Assembly (NCBI GenBank): GCA_964492595.1
Contig: CAZBKY010000011.1
Span: forward strand, 1-21,470
Origin: CAYNFP01 sp964492595
GTDB taxonomy: Bacteria > Bacillota_I > Bacilli_A > RF39 > UBA660
Reading direction: 5' to 3'
DNA: 21,470 nucleotides
In this document: piece by piece, positions 16,544-21,470 of the stretch
Position numbering within the stretch: the first letter of the stretch is position 1
How the letters are laid out: each line of letters opens with the position of its first letter
Made by a program: the position numbers and the translations under genes
Notes under the pieces: model-generated
Database searches by the model: none
The model's input: the letters and a program-made list of their open reading frames with translations, nothing else
What the model was told of the DNA's origin: nothing

Positions 16544-17023
16544 TTATAAATAATTTAATATTATTTTATAATCTTCCACTAAACCTTTTATTCTTTTAGA
16601 AGCATTAGCAGGACTTGTAGAAGGTAAACAAATTGCAGGTATTTTTGTTTTAGGATATATATTTTTTTGATAGACTTCAAATGCTTTTTTCCCGTTCGTA
16701 AAAACTTTTTTAATATTACTGTTTTCAGTTATTTTCCAGATTTCATTTACCTCTATATTTCTAATGCTGGAATCACTCGAACCTATCATTTTACATGATT
16801 TTATTGAATCCCAAAGAGCAATATTATGTCTTAATAAAAACTCTCTATGATCAGTTATTTCCTCATCAAATATTATTTCTAAAACCTGCCAAAACCTGTT
16901 TTTAGGACTTGCATATGGAAAACCTAAATCTCTTGATTTTGTGCTTGCAACAGAACCAACAAATAATATCTTAGAATTCTCGTCATAAATTGGTTCGAAA
17001 GGATGAATTACTTTTTTTAACAT
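16544..17023 (-). CDS. Family 6 uracil/hypoxanthine-DNA glycosylase (HDG, MUG-like)
   Basis: A 159-residue DNA glycosylase of the UDG superfamily, recognised as the hypoxanthine (deoxyinosine) branch. It opens with HPFEPIYDENSKILFVGSVAS, then FPYASPKNRFWQVL with the Asn that family 6 enzymes use at the active site, HNIALWDSIKSC...GSSDSSIRN, and the C-terminal PSTSPANA block. It removes deaminated adenine (hypoxanthine) from DNA and starts base excision repair. Length is normal. The ATG has a GGAGA site 6 nt upstream. It is the first gene after the orphan T-box, about 110 nt behind that terminator, and probably heads an operon with the LigD-like gene. A poor promoter-like TACTAT lies close to the start, so independent transcription is possible. 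Confidence 0.88.
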   Translation of the reverse strand: MLKKVIHPFEPIYDENSKILFVGSVASTKSRDLGFPYASPKNRFWQVLEIIFDEEITDHREFLLRHNIALWDSIKSCKMIGSSDSSIRNIEVNEIWKITENSNIKKVFTNGKKAFEVYQKNIYPKTKIPAICLPSTSPANASKRIKGLVEDYKIILNYL

Positions 17024-17133
17024 ACAAATCTCCTTTATATAGTATGAACTTTAATAAAAATTTTAAAATACTTCTTTTCTTTATATTGTTTTGATAATAA
17101 TAATCACTCTCTATGAAAGAACCCCTTTAAAAT

Positions 17134-17345
17134 AAAAAGCCGCAATAATCTAATCCAATAAGGACGAATTATCGCGGTACCACCTTAATTCATACATAAA
17201 ATGTATTCTCTTAAATCTGTAACGTAGATATACGATTAAACTCATAAATTGTAATTTCTTTATCAAACATCATTAGTTTGCACCAATCACCAATTCTCTA
17301 TTAAATTAATTTTGATAACTACCTCGATTTAATGATCGTTTAATT
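17134..17345 (-). promoter_or_regulatory. Orphan T-box leader, predicted isoleucine specifier
   Basis: A full-length T-box. Stem I starts near 17340. It has an AGAGA element followed by ATTGGTGATTGGTGCAAACT (the conserved GGUG distal loop). An 8-bp helix TTATCAAA/TTTGATAA borders the specifier loop. The 3' strand reads GAA-ATT-AC...GAG, the same frame as GAA-ATC-AC in ileS leaders, so AUU (Ile; 17253-17255) is the likely specifier. Stem III is ATACAT/ATGTAT. The T-box AAGGTGGTACCGCG is at 17173-17186. The terminator CCGCGATAAT/ATTATTGCGG (17140-17177, one G-U) ends in a U-run at 17134-17138. No synthetase follows; the next gene is the hypoxanthine-DNA glycosylase. Confidence 0.88.
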
Positions 17346-17356
17346 ATTTATTTTCA

Positions 17357-17395
17357 CAAACTCCGCTATTATTTGACATAAATCTACGGAGTTTG
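17357..17395. repeat. Perfect 9-bp inverted repeat upstream of the orphan T-box
   Basis: CAAACTCCG (17357-17365) and CGGAGTTTG (17387-17395) enclose a 21-nt loop. It is unusually GC-rich for its surroundings. On the minus strand a TTGTCA (17392-17397) overlaps one arm, so the repeat could be an operator, an RNA hairpin ahead of the T-box, or a scar. No U-run follows on the minus strand. Confidence 0.6.
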
Positions 17396-17461
17396 ACAAA
17401 TTCTTAATGGGGCGATTTAAAAGCAAGTTACGAACTTAGATGTTTGAATTTCTATATCTAC

Positions 17462-17490
17462 ATTTTATCATATAATGAAAAGATTTGAAA
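17462..17490 (-). promoter_or_regulatory. Candidate promoter for the T-box transcript
   Basis: Minus-strand TTTCAA (17485-17490), 17-nt spacer, TAAAAT (17462-17467) with TGA before the -10. It lies just beyond the stop of the R-M gene. It would place about 115 nt ahead of stem I, so a closer start cannot be excluded (for instance TTGTCA at 17392-17397 with a poor -10). Confidence 0.45.
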
Positions 17491-17505
17491 TTAATTAATA
17501 CTATA

Positions 17506-20500
17506 TTATACTTTCATCAAGCTTTTTTCAAATTCTTCTAAAATTTTAATATTTGTTTTTTCAATTTGTCTTTTATAACCTTTGATTTCTTCTTCACACT
17601 TATCCAAAAATTCAATTAATTGAATTTTTGTATCATCTGTTTGAATATAAGGAATCATAAGTTTTTTTATTAGTGGAAGGTTAAGTGATTTCCCAAATGC
17701 TTTTTGATCTGCATTCATATCCACAAATTTATATTTGAAAATATAAAATAAATATTTATTATCAATTTCATTTAATGGATCTAATCCCATTATTGCCTCA
17801 TTTGTATATAAGTCAGCACCAGCAATAGCAACTTTACCAATCGATAATTTAAAAGAAACCAAAGTTGAACCATTTTTTATTAATTTTACATTAGAATTTT
17901 TAACTCCTAGGTCATTAATTTTTTTAGTAGTATTATAAACCACATCATTATTCAAATCGCTAATTTTAACCCATAATTTATCTCCGTTATGGTAATACTT
18001 ATATTCATATGACGCAGGAGTTCCCCCTATTTTAATACCTTCTACTCCACAAATTTCTTCCAATGTTAAATAGTTGTTTGTTAAATTAACTGATATAGTT
18101 TGCTTTATTAATTGCTCACGCTCCATTATCTTTTTATCTAAAATACCAATATTTTCAACATCATCTTTTACAGATTTTATTATTTCCTCTTGAATTTCGA
18201 TAGGCGGAACAATGATTTGTAAATTTTTTAAAATTTGTAAATTAATGTGCTTTACGCCTAAATTATTTGTAACATAATAAAGATGTGATTTGCTTGAACT
18301 TAAATAATAAGCAAGATACTCTGGTAAAATTTGTTTTTCATCACAAATTAAGGCATTGATTTGTTGATTCGTTGTACATTCAAAGTTATTAATAGCAATT
18401 TTACCCAATGTTGCTGTACAACTCATTAAAACACAACCCTTAGGAACTAATCTAACTTTTCTATCGGTTACAGCTTGTTTAGAAACATATTTAATTGATG
18501 AGTTTAAAAACAAAGTGTCTTTAAAGTCTTCCAATGTTACCCATGGAATTTCGTCACTATTCCAATAATTAACATTGTTTTTTGATGGGGTACTACCACT
18601 AATTGGTTCTCCAATTAATAGTCCTTCAAGTTTTTTTATACTATACTTTGAATTGATTTTAAATTTATCTATTGGTGTCGTTGAAATCTTGGAAATGAAG
18701 TCTTTACCAATACTTCCGAATTCTATCAAATCTTTTAAATTGTAGGTATTAACATTATTTGATAAATTCGGATCAATTTCAAATTCATTTCCTATAAAGT
18801 TATTATATATACAATAATTTAACTTTGTTTCTTCATATAAATTATCATCATCGTATAACTTTGTTATCATCTTACCTTCATTGTTTTCTCTTTTATGCAT
18901 CCCCTCGTATTTTCTTCTTTTGCTGAAGAAATAACCCAAAAAGTCTATCTGTTCTTCTTTTGTTGTTCCTGTATTAGCGATTATTGTTATTCCATTATAA
19001 ACCGATAAGTATAAACTCATTTTTTCTATTTCATATTGTAAAATTTCATCAATACTACAGTTTTTGTATTTTGTTGTTATTTCATTTCCGGTGATGTCTT
19101 TTTTATTTTTTAAAAAATCATTATATTCTTCAATGGAAAGCAGTTCATTATAAACATCCTTTAAATATTTACTTACTGCATGATCAATTCCATTAACTGT
19201 TATATCTGTTATTTTTGATGAATTTAATAAATTTTTAACTTTTAATTTAATTTCATCAAATTTGTCGCCACTCTTTTTTCTTAAAAACATGATAATTGTA
19301 TTTGTTCCAGTTTCCATAAATGTATTCTCTCCAAGAGATACGATAGATATTATATCAAACCTTTTTAGTAAAACATTTCTTGTATCTGTATAAATTTTTC
19401 CGTTAGATAATACACTTGCAGGAAGAATAATGCCTGCAACTCCTCCTTCTTTTAACAACTGGAATGTTCTTTCTATAAATAGACATTCTATCTCTGAACT
19501 ATTTGTGGTTAAACGTGAAAACAATTCGAATGATTCCGATCCCTGTTTTAAATAATTTTTGAAGGCATTTACTGAATATGGAGGATTAGCAACTACTATA
19601 TCAAACTGTTCATTCAATTTACTATTTCGTTCATCACATATTTTTAATTTTCCTTTATAATCAACACTATCCCTAAAATTATCTAATCCATCACCATTAA
19701 TAATTACTGCATCTCCATCACCATTTAAAAAGCAACTAACTTTTGCACTCTTAATCAAGCGATAATCTTTCTCTATTCCGTATACAAATTCATTAGCCCA
19801 TTTATATTGTGTTCTATTATCGCACCAACTTCTAATATCATCAATTTGATATTCATTTAATAGCGGATTGCTTTTAATAATGTTTTTAATTAAATAATCA
19901 TACCAATCCATTGTTTCTGTTAAAAAATGTCCTGTACCCGCAGCATAATCAATTGTATAAGGTAATATCTTTGAATCGCCATTTTTAATTTTATTATTTA
20001 TTATTTCAATAACAGGCAATGATCTTAAAATAAATCTAACGATTGGTATTGGAGTGAAAAATTGTCCTGCTTCCTGCTTAATACTCGTATTTAATAATAA
20101 TTCAAAAAAATCACCTAAAAATTGTTGTTTGTATGAATAACGTATTCTCTTTTTTTGTAATAATTCAACAGCTTCTTTAACAATCAAAGTATTTTCCTCA
20201 AAAGTTTTATTGTCAAACACTTCTTTAAATGCAAATTCATTATTTTTTTTCAATCTTAAATCGTTAAATATTTGAATTAATTTCGGATCATTTCCAGAGG
20301 CTCTATAAATATCTTCTTCACTATAATCAATCAATGTTTTCTGAAAATATATCAACATACCCTTTTTGTATAAATCATTTAATCTAGTCATAAAAGATTC
20401 CGGTGTATCATTTTTTAACCATTGAAAATCAAGAGCCACTTTTGTAGTTTCAAATTCATCTACAATTTTGCATAAAAATAAATTCATCATTTTATTAAAA

Positions 20501-21225
20501 GCATTTGGTTTGTCAGAGATTACATTATGTCTTAAGATTTCTTGAAATTGATTAAATATTATTTTACTGTCTCTTTCAGTTAAATCTTCTAAATCAGAAT
20601 GTGATAAAGGCTTATAAAAAATATTATATGCTGAAAATTCATCTTCAAAAATACCAGTCAAATTAAATTGTTTATTCCATCTATTAAAAATTTCTTCTAC
20701 ACTATTGGCTAGTCTAAAATCTTCAATAATAGGTAAAACATAACTTATGTATTTAGAATTTTCGAATGTTGTAGAATATAAAACCATTAATTCAACATTT
20801 TTATCTTGCTGATAATAAGAAATTAACTGACCTCCATCTATTAACATATTCTCTTTTTCTTTTTCTAGTTCATTCAAATCTTTTTTACATTCGATGATAA
20901 TAAAAGATTTTTTATTATTAGAAATTACAATATCGGCATATCCCTTATATTTATGCCCCAATTTGTAAGTTTTTTCTAACTCTATATCTTCTGGTCTATA
21001 TCCTTTTCTTAACAATCTAATTATACATTCTAAACGAACAATGTTTTCTGGAATTTTTGTATTTTTTGCATCTTCTTTATAAACAACAATTTTATTTCCA
21101 TAATCTATTTTGTCATCTTTCATTTCGATTCTAATACTATAATTTTTAATGTTTATAATGTAAGAATCTATTTTTCCTTCTTCTGGTGTAAAACCTATCT
21201 TTTTTAAAATATCAATTAACTCCAT
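17506..21225 (-). CDS. Single-chain restriction-modification-specificity enzyme (type IIB/IIC, AloI/CjeI-like)
   Basis: A protein of about 1,239 residues combining the roles of HsdR nuclease, HsdM and HsdS. The N-terminal nuclease (about 80-160) shows a PD-(D/E)xK pattern: Asp98 in YADIVI and Glu112-Cys-Lys114 in IIIECKK. A helical linker follows. The N6-adenine methyltransferase (about 365-650) has the QFFTP entry motif, motif I DYAAGTGHF (about 424-432) and motif IV NPPY (about 545-548). Two target-recognition domains follow (about 855-1035 and 1050-1235), each HsdS-like with SGSTPS / GGTPAS openings, so a bipartite DNA target is expected. There is no helicase motor, so it is not type I. 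An upstream TTG at 21246 is possible, but the ATG at 21225 has an AGAGGTGG site 5 nt away and fits the promoter. Both nuclease and methylase motifs look intact. Confidence 0.9.
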   Translation of the reverse strand: MELIDILKKIGFTPEEGKIDSYIINIKNYSIRIEMKDDKIDYGNKIVVYKEDAKNTKIPENIVRLECIIRLLRKGYRPEDIELEKTYKLGHKYKGYADIVISNNKKSFIIIECKKDLNELEKEKENMLIDGGQLISYYQQDKNVELMVLYSTTFENSKYISYVLPIIEDFRLANSVEEIFNRWNKQFNLTGIFEDEFSAYNIFYKPLSHSDLEDLTERDSKIIFNQFQEILRHNVISDKPNAFNKMMNLFLCKIVDEFETTKVALDFQWLKNDTPESFMTRLNDLYKKGMLIYFQKTLIDYSEEDIYRASGNDPKLIQIFNDLRLKKNNEFAFKEVFDNKTFEENTLIVKEAVELLQKKRIRYSYKQQFLGDFFELLLNTSIKQEAGQFFTPIPIVRFILRSLPVIEIINNKIKNGDSKILPYTIDYAAGTGHFLTETMDWYDYLIKNIIKSNPLLNEYQIDDIRSWCDNRTQYKWANEFVYGIEKDYRLIKSAKVSCFLNGDGDAVIINGDGLDNFRDSVDYKGKLKICDERNSKLNEQFDIVVANPPYSVNAFKNYLKQGSESFELFSRLTTNSSEIECLFIERTFQLLKEGGVAGIILPASVLSNGKIYTDTRNVLLKRFDIISIVSLGENTFMETGTNTIIMFLRKKSGDKFDEIKLKVKNLLNSSKITDITVNGIDHAVSKYLKDVYNELLSIEEYNDFLKNKKDITGNEITTKYKNCSIDEILQYEIEKMSLYLSVYNGITIIANTGTTKEEQIDFLGYFFSKRRKYEGMHKRENNEGKMITKLYDDDNLYEETKLNYCIYNNFIGNEFEIDPNLSNNVNTYNLKDLIEFGSIGKDFISKISTTPIDKFKINSKYSIKKLEGLLIGEPISGSTPSKNNVNYWNSDEIPWVTLEDFKDTLFLNSSIKYVSKQAVTDRKVRLVPKGCVLMSCTATLGKIAINNFECTTNQQINALICDEKQILPEYLAYYLSSSKSHLYYVTNNLGVKHINLQILKNLQIIVPPIEIQEEIIKSVKDDVENIGILDKKIMEREQLIKQTISVNLTNNYLTLEEICGVEGIKIGGTPASYEYKYYHNGDKLWVKISDLNNDVVYNTTKKINDLGVKNSNVKLIKNGSTLVSFKLSIGKVAIAGADLYTNEAIMGLDPLNEIDNKYLFYIFKYKFVDMNADQKAFGKSLNLPLIKKLMIPYIQTDDTKIQLIEFLDKCEEEIKGYKRQIEKTNIKILEEFEKSLMKV

Positions 21226-21245
21226 TTTTCCACCTCTATGAATCA

Positions 21246-21254
21246 ATTATAGCA
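21246..21254 (-). promoter_or_regulatory. Promoter of the R-M gene (extended -10)
   Basis: Minus-strand TGCTATAAT, a perfect -10 with the TGn extension, about 20 nt upstream of the preferred ATG. No good -35. The implied leader is only about 14 nt and contains the ribosome binding site. Confidence 0.6.
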
Positions 21255-21470
21255 TGTTTAAAACAAAAAGAAAATAGCATAGTCAACATATTTTAAGTTA
21301 TTTTAATTTTTTAACTTTAAATATCCTCAAGTATTAAATATTTTATTTTAAAAGTTATGTAAATATTTTTAAAAAAACCTTGTTTTCAAACATATGAGCA
21401 TAAGATATTCCCATAAAAAGGAGAGCAAACACTTATAACATAGGGCTTTATGCTCCCATATTTCTGATTT
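21255..21470. other. Right-end intergenic region with a long imperfect hairpin
   Basis: About 215 bases with no recognisable gene. An imperfect inverted repeat joins ATATGAGCATAAG (21392-21404) to CTTTATGCTCCCATAT (21446-21461), with a second, weaker CCCAT/ATAGGG pairing inside. On the minus strand an alternative helix GGGAGCA/TGCTCTC competes with the outer stem. The rest is A/T-rich without clear signals. Confidence 0.5.

Larger units (their letters stand above)
17024..17505 (-). other. Intergenic region between the R-M gene and the glycosylase gene
   Basis: Some 480 bases without a convincing gene. From right to left it holds a promoter candidate (17462-17490), an unexplained 115-nt stretch with a perfect 9-bp inverted repeat (17357-17395), the T-box (17134-17345) and about 110 nt of post-terminator leader. 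That leader has an AGGGG sequence 7 nt before an ATA codon and an open frame of 43 codons, which I do not call as a gene. Confidence 0.6.

Noticed and set aside
17082..17108. GTG-started mini-ORF with ATT ATT ATT ATC codons (Ile-rich) just behind the Ile-type T-box
   Set aside because: No ribosome binding site at a useful distance; the codons come from a simple ATT repeat and only 8 residues would be made. An Ile leader peptide on top of a T-box is unlikely.
16983..17114. Open frame of 43 codons starting at an ATA, 7 nt after AGGGG, between the orphan T-box and the glycosylase gene
   Set aside because: ATA is a very rare start, the peptide is lysine/leucine-rich and unrecognised, and it overlaps the glycosylase start out of frame. 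It could be the remnant of a lost T-box-controlled gene, but AT-rich DNA easily gives such frames.
17367..17396. Two TTGACA-like hexamers on the plus strand near the inverted repeat
   Set aside because: No -10 at proper spacing and no plus-strand gene follows.

Overview
This is a very AT-rich window, by eye well under 35% G+C, with strong AGGAGG-type ribosome binding sites, TTGACA/TATAAT-type promoters, hairpin-plus-U terminators and two T-box leaders. Stop codons follow the standard bacterial code. This fits a low-GC Firmicute, most likely a Clostridium-like organism; the species cannot be read from the sequence. All recognisable genes except one small zinc-ribbon gene are on the minus strand, so transcription runs from right to left.

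Left part (1-4680): a DUF1003 membrane protein, a membrane-anchored NodB-fold protein that lacks the deacetylase metal-site residues, and two aminoacyl-tRNA synthetases that both look archaeal in type: a SerRS (with a small acidic protein translationally coupled behind it) and an AspRS. The aspS gene has a very good promoter and a miniature T-box leader whose stem I is only about 39 nt.

Middle part (4681-12540): alkD (alkylpurine DNA glycosylase) is coupled by a TAATG junction to xfp (phosphoketolase). Upstream of these lie two tandem MacB-like ABC transporters, each an ATPase fused to an FtsX-type permease, in a two-gene operon with its own promoter and terminator.

Right part (12541-21470): a plus-strand zinc-ribbon gene has a perfect 20-bp palindrome over its -10 region. 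It converges on an FAD oxidoreductase with a C-terminal Rieske domain that has lost one cluster-ligand cysteine. Next come a small membrane protein, a LigD-like protein with 3'-phosphoesterase and polymerase domains but no ligase domain, and a family 6 (hypoxanthine) DNA glycosylase. Upstream of the glycosylase is a complete T-box with a predicted isoleucine specifier but no synthetase gene behind it. The right end is a single-chain restriction-modification-specificity enzyme of the AloI/CjeI (type IIB/IIC) kind.

The most unusual points are regulatory: an orphan Ile-type T-box placed directly ahead of DNA-repair genes, and a minimal T-box on an archaeal-type AspRS. Several genes concern DNA maintenance or defence (AlkD, HDG, LigD PE-Pol, the R-M fusion). 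I see no CRISPR array, transposase, integrase, rRNA or tRNA gene.
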